DNA from: Novosphingobium sp.
GTDB taxonomy: Bacteria > Pseudomonadota > Alphaproteobacteria > Sphingomonadales > Sphingomonadaceae
NCBI GenBank assembly: GCA_015657645.1
Contig: JACDQK010000157.1
Coordinates: 1-32,929, forward strand
Length of the DNA: 32,929 nt
Direction: 5' to 3'
In this document: positions 16,949 to 25,913 of the stretch, in pieces
How positions within the stretch are numbered: position 1 is the first letter of the stretch
How the letters are laid out: the number at the start of each line of letters is the position of its first letter
Notes under the pieces: model-generated
Database searches by the model: none
Seen by the model: the letters and a program-made list of their open reading frames with translations, nothing else
What the model was told of the DNA's origin: nothing
Made by a program: the position numbers and the translations under genes

Positions 16949-17395
16949 GTGGCAGGCGACCGCCTGGAGCGCAATTTCGGCAAGCTGCATGCCTTGCATG
17001 TCTCGGCATTCACGCGGCACCTGATCGAATGCCGCCGGGCCTGCGACGGCGACCTCGACCTGTTCCTGGTCCTGACCATCATTGGCGAGCGGACCTTCAG
17101 CCCGCGGTTCGCGCCCGAAGCCATGAGCCACAACGAGTTCCTGGAAGGGACGGTCGATTCGGTTGAGCCCTTGGCGATCAACCTCCAGTCGATTGCCGAC
17201 TACAGCGGGATCCCGCGCGAGACAGTGCGCCGGAAGATCGAGCAACTGATCGCCAAAGGCTGGGTGCGGCGCGACGAGCTGCGTTTCGTTACAGCGACCG
17301 ATCAGGCCAACGAGGAACTGCGGGATCTGACTGCCAGTACGCTGCGCTACCTGCGCGAGATGGAGACTGCGCTAGCCGCTTGCGGCAGCGACTGA
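16949..17395 (+). CDS. Winged helix-turn-helix transcriptional regulator
   Basis: A 148-residue protein starting at GTG, with GGGAG upstream. A helical N-terminal half (about 1-65) is followed by a winged helix with Leu-Gln-Ser-Ile-Ala-Asp-Tyr-Ser-Gly-Ile-Pro-Arg-Glu-Thr-Val-Arg-Arg-Lys at about 77-94, then a helical tail. I cannot place it in a named family with certainty; MarR-like size suggests a dimeric repressor. It lies 97 bases after the alkylsulfatase on the same strand and just before the TonB-dependent receptor, whose promoter region has a CCAGAG-N5-CTCTGG dyad it might bind. A weak stem-loop (17397-17403/17417-17423) follows the stop. Confidence 0.75.
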   Translation: MAGDRLERNFGKLHALHVSAFTRHLIECRRACDGDLDLFLVLTIIGERTFSPRFAPEAMSHNEFLEGTVDSVEPLAINLQSIADYSGIPRETVRRKIEQLIAKGWVRRDELRFVTATDQANEELRDLTASTLRYLREMETALAACGSD

Positions 17396-17472
17396 CTTCA
17401 GCGGCGACTACCCAAGCGCTGAATCCCTGATTCCGGCGATCAGGTCGGCAAATCCAACACATTCTCGCATGA

Positions 17473-17536
17473 CCAGAGGCAATCTCTGGCGTATTGCGCA
17501 ACGGTAGTTGACATTTTTTACGCAAATGTGCATTCG
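17473..17536 (+). promoter_or_regulatory. Promoter and operator region of the TonB-dependent receptor
   Basis: Contains a dyad CCAGAG-GCAAT-CTCTGG (17473-17489), a perfect palindrome TTGCGCAA (17494-17501), a consensus -35 TTGACA (17508-17513) and, four bases later, TTACGCAAA (17518-17526). A -10 at the 17-base spacing would be CATTCG, a poor match. The TTACGCAAA element recurs at three other promoters of this cluster. Confidence 0.55.
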
Positions 17537-17579
17537 GTCATCATCTCAAGCCTGAAAACCAAGGTTGAGGGGAGGAATC

Positions 17580-20129
17580 ATGAAAGTTGCTCAAAGCCCG
17601 CGTGTCGCCGTTCGCCTGATGCTGGGCGCCAGCCTGCTCGCCGTTGCCAGCCCCGCTCTCGCCCAGGAAGCTGCCGAAGAAGGTGGGCTCGACGAGATCG
17701 TCGTGACCGCCCAGAAGCGCGAACAGAACCTTCAGGACGTGCCGATTGCGATCAGCGCCATCGGTTCGGAAAAGCTCGAGCGGCTCAACGTCCGCGATAC
17801 CCGCGATCTCAGCGGCCTTGCCCCCAACGTGACCATTGTCCAGGGCACCACCAGCAATTCAGCTGCGGTCATCTCGATCCGCGGCATCACCTCGCCGGCC
17901 AGCGAATCGTTCGGCCTCGACCAGGCCAATGCGCTCTATGTCGATGGCATCTATATCGCGCGCTCGGGTGCCAGCGCACTCGACGTGATGGACATCGAAC
18001 GCGTCGAAGTGCTGCGCGGTCCGCAGGGCACGTTGTTTGGTCGCAACTCGACCGGCGGCGCGATCGCTTTCATCAGCCGCGATCCTTCTGACGAGCTGCG
18101 CGTGGCCGCTCGCGGCGGGTTCGGCAATTACGGCGCCTGGAACGCCAAGGTTTCGCTCGACACTGGCGAGATCCTCGGCGGGCTCAAGACCAGCTTTTCC
18201 TATTCGCGCAGTCAGCGCAACGGGACTGTCGACAACATCCTGCAGCCTGAGGATTCGAAGGACCCGGGCGCGCGCAAGACTGACGCCTTCCGCGGTGCGA
18301 TCAAGGTTGACCTCGGCGGGACCGGCAGCATCCGCTACATCTTCGACTGGTCGAAGACGACCGGCCGCAATGTTGCCTTCCAGTTGACGAACGTTGCCGA
18401 CGGCACGTTCCGTGCGCCGCTAGTGGTCAACGGTCAGCCCGGCATTACCCAGACGCAGCAGGCTTCGGTCCAGCAGTACCTGGCCGGCGCGACCTTCCTC
18501 AACACCGGCTGCGCTGCCCTGTCCGCGCCGACCCGCGCTTATCGCGACACGATCTGCCTCGATGCCGATCAGGACGCGATCGACGAAGTGCAGGGCCACA
18601 ACCTGCAGCTCCAGAACGACTTCGGCGGTTTCCAAGTCAAGATGACCGCCGGCTATCGCAAGTGGGACAGCATTTCGACGAGCTCTGACCTCGACGGGAT
18701 GGGCCAGTTCCGTGGCTCGCTGTTCAGCAATGCGACCCTGTTCAATGGCATGCCGGCTTCACTGCTGGCGTTCATTCCGACCATCCCGGCAGCGTTCCGT
18801 CCGTTCATCGCAGCTTCGCCTGTGCCGACGACCACGCAGGGCCTGTTCGACACCAACAATGTCCGCAAGCACCAGCAGTTCAGCCAGGAAATCGAAGTCT
18901 CGGGTGATAGCGATGTGCTCGATTGGGTCGTCGGCGGTTTCTACTTCTGGGAAAAGGGTAGCGAGAACAATCCGCAGAATTCGGGCTTCGTTCTCGATAC
19001 AAACCAGATCTTCACGGCCAACTTTGGTCCGCTTGGCCCCTTGTTTGTCGCCGCCAACCCGGCGCGCTATCGCATGGTCGTGACCAATGGCCTGTTGCGC
19101 TACACCACCAGTGCGGAATCGACCGCGCTCTATGGCCAGGCGACCTATTATGTCGGTGGCCGTGACGGCCAGCTCAGCCTGACGGGCGGTCTGCGCTATA
19201 CCTGGGATCACAAGTCGATCATCCGCTTGCAGACCGGCGCCACCGCTCTGGCGACGCCTGATCAAGGCAAGGGCAGCTTTAGCCGCCTGACCTGGAACGC
19301 GATGGCCCGCTACGAGTTCACCGACGAAGTGTCGATGTATCTGCGAGCAGCTAGTGGTTATCGCTCGGGTGGCTTCAACGCGCCCGACACCAGCCAGGCA
19401 GGAACGAGCACCATGGTGCCGTTCGATTCCGAAACCATCGTGTCCTACGAAGCTGGGATCAAAGCCGAATTGTTCGATCGTCACCTGCGCTTGAACTTGG
19501 CCGGCTATCGCAACCAGTTCAAGAACCTGGCTGCCAACATCCCTGTGGTCACCTCGACCCCGGGCGTGTTCGGCTCGCGTATCGTCAATGTCGGTAAGGT
19601 CGATTACACCGGCTTCGAAGTCGAAGCCCGCGCGGTGATCAACGATTACCTCTCGATCGACGGGACCTTTGGCTACGTGGATGTGAACTACAAGGAGTTC
19701 CTGGTTCCGACCTCGGGTGCGGTTGGGGCGCCGATCGTCGACATCGCCTCGATCGCCCGCGAAGGCTACACCTCGCGTTACACCGGGAACATCGCCGCCA
19801 ATCTGCGCGTGCCGCTCGGCGACGATGGCATGACGTTCAACGCGCGTGTCGGCTATACCTATGAATCGCCCAAATACAGCTTCTCGAACACGATCTCGAC
19901 GCCGTTCAACGAACAGCTGCGGTCCGATCCGAAGAAGCAGGTCGATGCCCAGGTATCGATCGACGGCATCCAGGTCGGCGGTGGCGAAGCCCAGATCCTG
20001 GTCTGGGGCAAGAACCTCACCAACCGCCACGAATTCGCCCGCGGAATCGATTTCGGCGCGCTGGGCTATGCGGGCGGCTACTTCGCCGATCCGCGCACCT
20101 ATGGCGTGACGCTGGGCCTGAAGTTCTAA
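17580..20129 (+). CDS. TonB-dependent outer-membrane receptor
   Basis: An 849-residue substrate-uptake beta-barrel. The ATG at 17580 follows GGGGAGG and starts a signal peptide ending Ala-Leu-Ala before Gln29. A TonB-box-like Asp-Glu-Ile-Val-Val-Thr-Ala-Gln-Lys-Arg comes next, then a plug domain with Val-Glu-Val-Leu-Arg-Gly-Pro-Gln-Gly-Thr-Leu-Phe-Gly-Arg-Asn (about 140-160). A long barrel follows, ending in Leu-Gly-Leu-Lys-Phe with terminal aromatic Phe, as outer-membrane barrels do. Sphingomonads use many such receptors for hydrophobic or complex organics as well as iron. The location at the head of the oxygenase cluster, with the shared promoter element, suggests uptake of that cluster's substrate. 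A strong terminator follows. Confidence 0.95.
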   Translation: MKVAQSPRVAVRLMLGASLLAVASPALAQEAAEEGGLDEIVVTAQKREQNLQDVPIAISAIGSEKLERLNVRDTRDLSGLAPNVTIVQGTTSNSAAVISIRGITSPASESFGLDQANALYVDGIYIARSGASALDVMDIERVEVLRGPQGTLFGRNSTGGAIAFISRDPSDELRVAARGGFGNYGAWNAKVSLDTGEILGGLKTSFSYSRSQRNGTVDNILQPEDSKDPGARKTDAFRGAIKVDLGGTGSIRYIFDWSKTTGRNVAFQLTNVADGTFRAPLVVNGQPGITQTQQASVQQYLAGATFLNTGCAALSAPTRAYRDTICLDADQDAIDEVQGHNLQLQNDFGGFQVKMTAGYRKWDSISTSSDLDGMGQFRGSLFSNATLFNGMPASLLAFIPTIPAAFRPFIAASPVPTTTQGLFDTNNVRKHQQFSQEIEVSGDSDVLDWVVGGFYFWEKGSENNPQNSGFVLDTNQIFTANFGPLGPLFVAANPARYRMVVTNGLLRYTTSAESTALYGQATYYVGGRDGQLSLTGGLRYTWDHKSIIRLQTGATALATPDQGKGSFSRLTWNAMARYEFTDEVSMYLRAASGYRSGGFNAPDTSQAGTSTMVPFDSETIVSYEAGIKAELFDRHLRLNLAGYRNQFKNLAANIPVVTSTPGVFGSRIVNVGKVDYTGFEVEARAVINDYLSIDGTFGYVDVNYKEFLVPTSGAVGAPIVDIASIAREGYTSRYTGNIAANLRVPLGDDGMTFNARVGYTYESPKYSFSNTISTPFNEQLRSDPKKQVDAQVSIDGIQVGGGEAQILVWGKNLTNRHEFARGIDFGALGYAGGYFADPRTYGVTLGLKF

Positions 20130-20164
20130 CGGACTGAAACCAGCCCGCTTGACGGGTAAACAGG

Positions 20165-20209
20165 GCGGGGGTGTCAGCCGGTTCGATCAAGGCCGGAAGA
20201 CACCCCCGC
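20165..20209 (+). terminator. Rho-independent terminator after the TonB-dependent receptor
   Basis: GCGGGGGTGTC (20165-20175) pairs perfectly with GACACCCCCGC (20199-20209). A nested CCGG pair shortens the loop, and TCTTCGTTT follows on the plus strand. Confidence 0.85.
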
Positions 20210-20306
20210 TCTTCGTTTATGGGAAGGCAACGCGTGGTACGGCACAACAACCGGACGCGCGGAACCCCAGCGCCATGGGCGCTTTGCGACCGGCGCTATT
20301 GAAGTC

Positions 20307-22421
20307 TCAGGCGGTTAGCCGCCGCGCGGCATCCGCGCCGCCCCTGATCGCGCCTTCGATGTAACCAACGCCATTGCAATCGCCCACGGTCTCGACCGTG
20401 AAGCCAGCATTGCGCAGCCGGTCGGCCAGACCAGTATCGGCCTCTGCCCCCATCGCCACGATCACCTGGTCGGCCTGAACGGTCTGCGCCTCACCCGCAG
20501 CATCGGTAAAGGCTACGGCATGTTCGCCGATGGCAATGTCGCGCACTCCACCGTTGAGCGAGACGCCGTGCTCCTTGAGTTCGGCCAGGATCCGCATTCG
20601 CCGGACCAGCAAAAGGCCCTTGCCCAGGCGAGGGGCCGGTTCGATCACGGTCACCTTGCGGCCACGCTCGTGCAGGAACTCAGCCAATTCGATCCCGACG
20701 AGTTCGCCGCCAAGTATCACGATATTCTCGCCCAGCGGCATCCAGGCCTTGGTCGCGTTGCGCACGAAATCGAGATTGGCGGTAAGGCCGGTCGCCGCGC
20801 CGACCTTGGTAGCCAGGCGGGTCATCAGTCCGGTCTTGCGTTTCAGCTCATCTGAGTTTTCACCCAGCAGCATCCGGCGCATGTCTTCGCCGCTGAATAC
20901 ATGGGGCAGATCGTTGCCGGGCAGATCGGGCATGTCGCGCCGCGCGCCGGTGGCGACGATCACCGCGTCGGGTGCCAAGCCGCGCAGCAGCGCTTCGCTC
21001 GCCTCGGCTTCCAGCCGAACTTCGACGTTCGAGCGGGCCACGCGTTCCACCAGCCAGTCAAGCAGGTGCTCGTTGGCAGGGTAGGCGAGCGAAGCGATCC
21101 GCAGGGTCCCGCCCAGCCGCGCGCCCTTTTCCAGCAGGGTTACGCGGTTGCCGGCATCAGCCAGGCGGCAGGCGGCTTCCATTCCGCCCGGGCCGCCGCC
21201 GATCACCACGTAGTGCTTTCCGGCCACTTGCGGCGATACCTGTTCGCACTCGAAGCCCGTTTCCGGATTGACCGCGCAGCGCAGCGGCTGGCGGACATAG
21301 GCGGTCGAAACGCAGGTGTAGCAATAGATACAGGGCCGGATCATCTCCGGCGCATTGCCGGCCAACTTCATGGGCAGCGCTGGATCGGCGAGCAGCTTGC
21401 GGCCCATCGCCAGGAAATCATACTTGCCCGCAGCAATGTGAGCATCGGCGGCCTCGACCTCGACCCGGCCGGAGGCGATCACCGGCACCTTGACTGCCGC
21501 CCTGATCGCGGCAGCGGCGGGCACGTTGGTTTCCGGCTCATGCGGGATGTTGGAGGCCGAGTGCAGCTTGCCCTTGCCCGTGTCGTGATAAGCCGAAACG
21601 GTGATCGCATCGACCCCGGCCGCTTCGACCAGCCGCGCCGCCTCGATCGCAAGGTCCAGCGTGATGCCGCCGTCCTTGCCGAATTCAACCGAGTCCAATT
21701 TGACCCAGACCGGGAAGTCCGGCCCGACCGCATCGCGCACCGCGCCGATCGCTCGCAACAGCAGGCGCGCGCGGTTTGCCAGCGAACCGCCATAATCGTC
21801 CGTGCGGCTATTGGTCTTGGGCGACATGAACGAGGACAGCAGGTAGCCGTGGCCCCCGTGGATCTCGATCGCATCGAATCCGGCGGCCTTGGCCCGCGCT
21901 GCCGCGGCACCGAATTGGCTCACCACCAGATCGATGTCGGCCGGTTCCAGCAGCTTGATCCGCGGCATCTTGCCCGAGAACCCGGCCATTTCCTCGGGCA
22001 GGAAATAGTCGATGAAATCGCCTTGCATCGGCGGCGGGTAACATGGCGCCCAGAGTTCCTGATCGAACGCATCGGACGAATAACCGGCCACCAGTCCGCC
22101 GTGGTGGAGCTGCGCCGCAATCTTTGCTCCGTGCCGGTGGACCCGCTCGGTCAGTGCTTGCAGGCCCGGCAGGAAGCGATCGTCGGAAATGGCCGTCTGG
22201 TTGGGCTGCACGGCACCGACCGGCCAGGCGACCCCGGCAACACCGCTGATGATCAGCCCGGCACCGCCCTTGGCCTGGGCTTCGTGATAAGCCAGCAGAC
22301 GCTCACCAACATGACCGTCTGCTTCAGAGAGGCTGACGCCCATCGCAGTGACGATGATCCGGTTACGCAGCTCCATCGATCCGATGCGTCCTGCGGACAG
22401 CAAATGCGCGGTGCCAGCCAT
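20307..22421 (-). CDS. NADH:flavin oxidoreductase of the 2,4-dienoyl-CoA reductase / BaiCD type
   Basis: A 704-residue multi-domain ene-reductase. An N-terminal OYE-type FMN barrel (about 1-360) has His188-Gly-Gly-His191 for substrate carbonyl binding. An iron-sulfur motif Cys364-x2-Cys367-x2-Cys370-x11-Cys382 follows, then FAD- and NAD(P)H-binding Rossmann domains (Val-Val-Ile-Gly-Gly-Gly-Pro-Gly-Gly near 405, and Ile-Leu-Gly-Gly-Glu-Leu-Val-Gly later). Such enzymes reduce a conjugated C=C bond; relatives act on dienoyl-CoAs, trimethylamine, or 3-oxo-delta-4 bile acids. The ATG at 22421 is chosen over a TTG at 22430 because GAGGAG sits nine bases before the ATG but directly abuts the TTG. 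It is divergent from the extradiol dioxygenase operon and convergent with the receptor gene. Confidence 0.92.
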   Translation of the reverse strand: MAGTAHLLSAGRIGSMELRNRIIVTAMGVSLSEADGHVGERLLAYHEAQAKGGAGLIISGVAGVAWPVGAVQPNQTAISDDRFLPGLQALTERVHRHGAKIAAQLHHGGLVAGYSSDAFDQELWAPCYPPPMQGDFIDYFLPEEMAGFSGKMPRIKLLEPADIDLVVSQFGAAAARAKAAGFDAIEIHGGHGYLLSSFMSPKTNSRTDDYGGSLANRARLLLRAIGAVRDAVGPDFPVWVKLDSVEFGKDGGITLDLAIEAARLVEAAGVDAITVSAYHDTGKGKLHSASNIPHEPETNVPAAAAIRAAVKVPVIASGRVEVEAADAHIAAGKYDFLAMGRKLLADPALPMKLAGNAPEMIRPCIYCYTCVSTAYVRQPLRCAVNPETGFECEQVSPQVAGKHYVVIGGGPGGMEAACRLADAGNRVTLLEKGARLGGTLRIASLAYPANEHLLDWLVERVARSNVEVRLEAEASEALLRGLAPDAVIVATGARRDMPDLPGNDLPHVFSGEDMRRMLLGENSDELKRKTGLMTRLATKVGAATGLTANLDFVRNATKAWMPLGENIVILGGELVGIELAEFLHERGRKVTVIEPAPRLGKGLLLVRRMRILAELKEHGVSLNGGVRDIAIGEHAVAFTDAAGEAQTVQADQVIVAMGAEADTGLADRLRNAGFTVETVGDCNGVGYIEGAIRGGADAARRLTA

Positions 22422-22572
22422 GCGTTTCAACTCCTCGATCCCTTGCCGAAGCTTTGTCGCAGGCGGACCTCCGGGTCAATGCGATTCGACATTCTACCTG
22501 ACGCATTGGTTCGCATAGCGGGGGCTTTGACCACATTATGACGATTGATTGCGTCGCGAAGCTGGCAATGAA

Positions 22573-22591
22573 TTACGCAAACATTGATCAA
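22573..22591 (-). promoter_or_regulatory. Shared cluster element with -35-like box, ene-reductase side
   Basis: The minus strand reads TTGATC (22591-22586), four bases, then TTTGCGTAA (22581-22573). This copies the arrangement at the receptor and SDR promoters. No clear -10 is visible at the expected distance, so the start site is uncertain. Confidence 0.45.
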
Positions 22592-22621
22592 TTTGATTCC
22601 GGTCAATGTTTCGCAGCCTGT
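22579..22621. repeat. 9-bp inverted repeat upstream of the extradiol dioxygenase operon
   Basis: AAACATTGA (22579-22587) and TCAATGTTT (22613-22621) are perfect inverted arms 25 bases apart, overlapping the TTACGCAAA element and a TTGATCAA palindrome. It is centred about 64 bases before the dioxygenase start, a suitable place for an operator serving both directions. Confidence 0.45.
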
Positions 22622-22663
22622 CTCCGACCTAGCCTTTGCTCGTAATGAAGGTGGAGGACCGGG

Positions 22664-23578
22664 ATGGACATTGCAGCACTTGGCTATGTGGTCGTCCAGG
22701 CACGCGATCCACAGCAGTGGCGGCAATTCGGTGAAGTAGTGCTGGGCATGGCCGCGCAGGATCTGGCCGGCGGGCTTGCTCTGAAAATGGACGAGCGGGT
22801 CGGCCGGGTCTTCATCGCTCCGGGTCCGGCAGACTGCTATTTCGCCTCTGGCTGGGAACTGCGCAGCGAGGCGGAGTTCAAGGCCGCCTGCGACCGGCTG
22901 AAATCCAGCGGTGTCACCTTTCATGCCGGGACTGCCGCAGAGATCGCCTTGCGGCATGTCTTCGACATGGTCTGGCTGCTTGATCCTTCGGGCAACCGGC
23001 ATGAGCTTGCCTGGGGTTACCGGACGGACTTTGCCCGCTTCGTTTCGCCGGCTGGCGTCCCGCGCTTCGTGACGGGCGAGCTTGGTCTGGGCCACATGGT
23101 CCTGCCTGCACCCAGAATTGCCGCGACCCGGGCCTTCCTGATGGAGGTGCTGGGCTTTGGCTTGTCGGACATCCTGATTCATCGTCCGGCACCCGGGATC
23201 GAGCAGCGGATCGACTTCATGCATTGCGGTAACGGCCGCCACCACAGCCTGGCGCTGTTCGAAGGCGAGGTCCCTTCGGGCTGCGTCCACCTGATGTTCG
23301 AGGTTGATAGCCTGGACGAGGTTGGCCGCGCTTATGACCGGATGCTGGCCGGCGGCGTGCGGCTGATGGCGACGCTGGGCAAGCACACCAACGATCACAT
23401 GACCAGCTTCTACTTCATGTCGCCCGGCGGCTTTGCGATCGAATACGGCTTTGGCGGTCGGACGATCGACTGGGATCACCACACCGCTTTCGAAAGCACC
23501 TCGGTCAGCCTGTGGGGTCACGACTTCAGCGTCGGCTTCGGGGCCGACGAACAGGCCGCCATGGCCGATGCAGCCTGA
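22664..23578 (+). CDS. Type I extradiol ring-cleavage dioxygenase (BphC/HsaC-like)
   Basis: A 304-residue two-module vicinal-oxygen-chelate enzyme that opens a catechol-type ring beside the two hydroxyls with Fe(II). The ligands His144, His209 and Glu260 are all present in the C-terminal module. Second-sphere residues His194, His241 and Tyr250 are also kept, at nearly the numbering known from 2,3-dihydroxybiphenyl dioxygenase. The N-terminal module lacks the metal set, as usual. The ATG follows GGTGGAGG. It is first in a four-gene operon with an HsaA-type flavin hydroxylase and two Rieske oxygenases, so its catechol is probably made by the next gene product, as HsaC follows HsaA in steroid degradation. 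A biphenyl-type or terpenoid catechol is the alternative. Confidence 0.92.
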   Translation: MDIAALGYVVVQARDPQQWRQFGEVVLGMAAQDLAGGLALKMDERVGRVFIAPGPADCYFASGWELRSEAEFKAACDRLKSSGVTFHAGTAAEIALRHVFDMVWLLDPSGNRHELAWGYRTDFARFVSPAGVPRFVTGELGLGHMVLPAPRIAATRAFLMEVLGFGLSDILIHRPAPGIEQRIDFMHCGNGRHHSLALFEGEVPSGCVHLMFEVDSLDEVGRAYDRMLAGGVRLMATLGKHTNDHMTSFYFMSPGGFAIEYGFGGRTIDWDHHTAFESTSVSLWGHDFSVGFGADEQAAMADAA

Positions 23579-23600
23579 ACAGTTCAGCGGGAGAACACCC

Positions 23601-24791
23601 ATGCAGACCAATGCCGCCAAGACCGACCTGACCCAGACCCTGGTCGACCGGGCCCGTGCCATGTTGCCCGCGCTGCGCGAACGCGCCCAGCAATGCGAAG
23701 ACGAGTGCAAGGTGCCCGATGCGACGATCCGGGGTTTCCAGGAGGCCGGCTTCTTCAAGATCCTCCAGCCGCGCCGCTGGGGCGGTTACGAGCTTGATCC
23801 GCAGAGCTTCTATGCCGTGCAGATGACCCTGGCCGAAGCCTGCATGAGCTCGGCCTGGGTGCTGGGCGTGGTCGCGGTTCACAACTGGCAGCTTGCCCTG
23901 TTTGATGCCCAGGCCCAGGCCGATGTCTGGGGCGAAGATCCAGCGGTGCTGATCTCTTCCTCATACATGCCGCGCGCCGAGGTCACGCCGGTCGAGGGCG
24001 GCTACCGGATCAGCGGGCGCTGGGGCTTTTCATCGGGGGTTGATCATTGCCAGTGGGCCTTCCTGGGCGGGCTGGTCCCCGATCCGGAAGGCGGCCCGCC
24101 GGACTATCGCACTTTCCTGGTCCCGCGCAGTGATTTCGTGGTCGATCGGGTGTGGGACACGCTGGGCCTGCGCGGCACTGGCAGCCAGGACGTCGTGGTC
24201 ACGGACGCCTTTGTTCCGGCCTATCGCACGCACCGCTCCAAGGATGGGTTCCAGACCACCAGCCCCGGGCTGAAGGTCAACGATGCGCCGCTGTACAAGC
24301 TGCCATTCGGTCAGATCTTCGTGCGGGCTGTTTCGTCCTCCGCGATCGGGGCGCTCAAGGGCGCGCTTGATGCCTTCCGGGCCTATGGTTCCGAACGGGT
24401 CAGTTCGAATGACTTCTCGCGCACGGCCAACGATCCCGATGCGCAGCGGGTCATCGCCGAGACCGCTGCCGCGATCGACGAGATGCAGTTGGTGCTGAAC
24501 CGCAACTTCGATGTGCTGATGGGGCAGGCCTCAGCTGGTGCGGACTATGATCTGGAGCAGCGCCTGCTGTTCCGCTTCCAGTCCGGCCAGATCCTCGATC
24601 GCTGTGCCAACCTGATCACGCGGATGTTCTATTCGTGCGGGGCGCTGGGCATCTACCGCTCCAGCCCGCTGGTCCGGGCCTTTGTCGATATCCATTCAGG
24701 CCGCACCCACGTTGCCAACAATCCCGGTTCGGTAAGCCGCAACCTTGGCGCGGTGCTGCTCGGCAATCCGAACACCGACACCTTCATCTGA
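23601..24791 (+). CDS. Group D flavin-dependent monooxygenase, acyl-CoA dehydrogenase fold (HsaA-like)
   Basis: A 396-residue protein of the acyl-CoA dehydrogenase superfamily whose length and C-terminus (Gly-Arg-Thr-His-Val-Ala-Asn-Asn-Pro-Gly) fit the oxygenase component of two-component phenol hydroxylases such as HsaA. These take reduced flavin from a separate reductase and hydroxylate a phenolic ring to a catechol. Other family members desulfurise or oxidise indoles, so the acceptor is not certain. The ATG at 23601 follows GGGAG, 22 bases after the dioxygenase stop, and starts just ahead of the conserved helical N-domain. The pairing with an extradiol dioxygenase is the main argument for the phenol-hydroxylase role. 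No HsaB-like flavin reductase is encoded in the window. Confidence 0.85.
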   Translation: MQTNAAKTDLTQTLVDRARAMLPALRERAQQCEDECKVPDATIRGFQEAGFFKILQPRRWGGYELDPQSFYAVQMTLAEACMSSAWVLGVVAVHNWQLALFDAQAQADVWGEDPAVLISSSYMPRAEVTPVEGGYRISGRWGFSSGVDHCQWAFLGGLVPDPEGGPPDYRTFLVPRSDFVVDRVWDTLGLRGTGSQDVVVTDAFVPAYRTHRSKDGFQTTSPGLKVNDAPLYKLPFGQIFVRAVSSSAIGALKGALDAFRAYGSERVSSNDFSRTANDPDAQRVIAETAAAIDEMQLVLNRNFDVLMGQASAGADYDLEQRLLFRFQSGQILDRCANLITRMFYSCGALGIYRSSPLVRAFVDIHSGRTHVANNPGSVSRNLGAVLLGNPNTDTFI

Positions 24792-24812
24792 TCCGCGAGA
24801 GGGAGAGAGACT

Positions 24813-25900
24813 ATGGCGACGACTGCCGAATACGGGCTTGGCCCGCTGACCTTCCCGCGCGCTGGTTCATGATCGCCGAAAGTTCGGAGATCGCCGACAA
24901 GCCGGTGCCGCTGCACTATTTCGGGCGCGAATTCGTAGCCTATCGTGGGGAAAGCGGCCGGGTCTACCTGGTCGATGCCTATTGCCCGCACATGCGGATC
25001 CACATCGGCCGCAATACCACGAGCTACGTGGTCAAGGACGGTGAGCAGATCCAGGGCGAATCGATCCGCTGTCCGGGCCACGGCTGGCGCTTCGGCCCAG
25101 ACGGCAAGGCCGATGATATTCCCTATTCGACCCATGGCATTCCCAAGGCGGCCTGCATCAAGACTTTCCCGGTAATCGAGCGGGCCGGCTGCATCTGGAT
25201 GTGGCACGATGAGGAAGGCGGCCAGCCCGACTTCGACCTGCCGCTGTTTCCCGAATGGGACATGGCGGGTGAGGGCTGGGTTCGCTGGCGGATCGACCAC
25301 CTGGGAACCCTGCCGATCCACCCGCAGGAGATCGTCGACAACATGGTCGACGTGGCCCACTTCGTGCCGGTCCACGGCAGCAAGGACATCGTCTATTTCG
25401 AGAACGAGTTCCGCGATCATCTGATTTTCCAGCGCTTCGGCGCGGGTCACCGGACGCTGGTGGCAGACAGTGATGCGGACGTGCTGATCAACGACACCTG
25501 GTATACCGGCCCCGGCATCCTGCTTTCGCGGATGGAAGGGCAGCATCCCTCGATCATCATGATCTGCAACACGCCGGTCGAGGATGGCGAGGTTCGTGTG
25601 TGGTACGCCTTGATGGTCAAAGTGGGCGATGGCCCCGCCGACGAAGCCGGCGTGTCGATGGCGCGGTCCTACCAGGACGTTGCGCTCGATGCCTTCGCTC
25701 AGGACTTCGAGGTCTGGAAGTACAAGGAACCGGCCCTCACCATCATGCAGATCCAAGATGACGGGCCGTTCCACAAGGAACGCATCTGGTACCGCCAGTT
25801 CTACAACCCCCGCGACAAGGCTGCGGAGTTCCACCGGCGCGTGAACGGCGTCCACACCACGATCGACAAGCGGCCCGGCGCCAAGTCCAAGGCCGCGTGA
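24813..25900 (+). CDS. KshA-like Rieske oxygenase, wide-spaced Rieske motif (frame broken once as sequenced)
   Basis: Terminal oxygenase of about 362 residues with a [2Fe-2S] Rieske domain and a mononuclear Fe site. The Rieske pair is Cys-Pro-His ... Cys-Pro-Gly-His, separated by 26 residues instead of the usual 15-17. The catalytic part has Asp-Val-Ala-His-Phe-Val-Pro-Val-His (Asp-x2-His-x4-His) and a C-terminal Gln-Asp-Phe-Glu-Val-Trp resembling the third-ligand region of KshA. The ATG at 24813 with GGGAGAGAGA gives the same N-terminus as the paralogue at 29079-30161 (Met-Ala-Thr-Thr-Ala), but the frame breaks near 24858-24862. One missing G (CGCGCGCTGG for CGCGCGGCTGG) restores Pro-Arg-Gly-Trp-Phe-Met. 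It is third in the operon. KshA-type enzymes hydroxylate steroids at C9; the substrate here is inferred only. Confidence 0.9.
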
Positions 25901-25913
25901 GGAGGCACCTACG

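Noticed and set aside
17397..17423. Stem-loop TTCAGCG/CGCTGAA after the winged-helix gene as a strong terminator
   Set aside because: The 7-bp stem is followed by no T run, so termination there is doubtful; mentioned only within the gene entry.
22422..22430. TTG start for the ene-reductase
   Set aside because: The ribosome site GAGGAG directly abuts the TTG, leaving no spacing; the ATG at 22421 is correctly spaced.
20901..22541. Long plus-strand open frame (over 500 codons) opposite the ene-reductase gene
   Set aside because: It is an antisense shadow in GC-rich DNA: rich in Arg, Gly, His and Ala, no recognisable domain, and the minus-strand frame encodes a complete known enzyme. The same applies to long antisense frames at 7451-8995, 18759-20030, 24653-26125 and 11099-12163.
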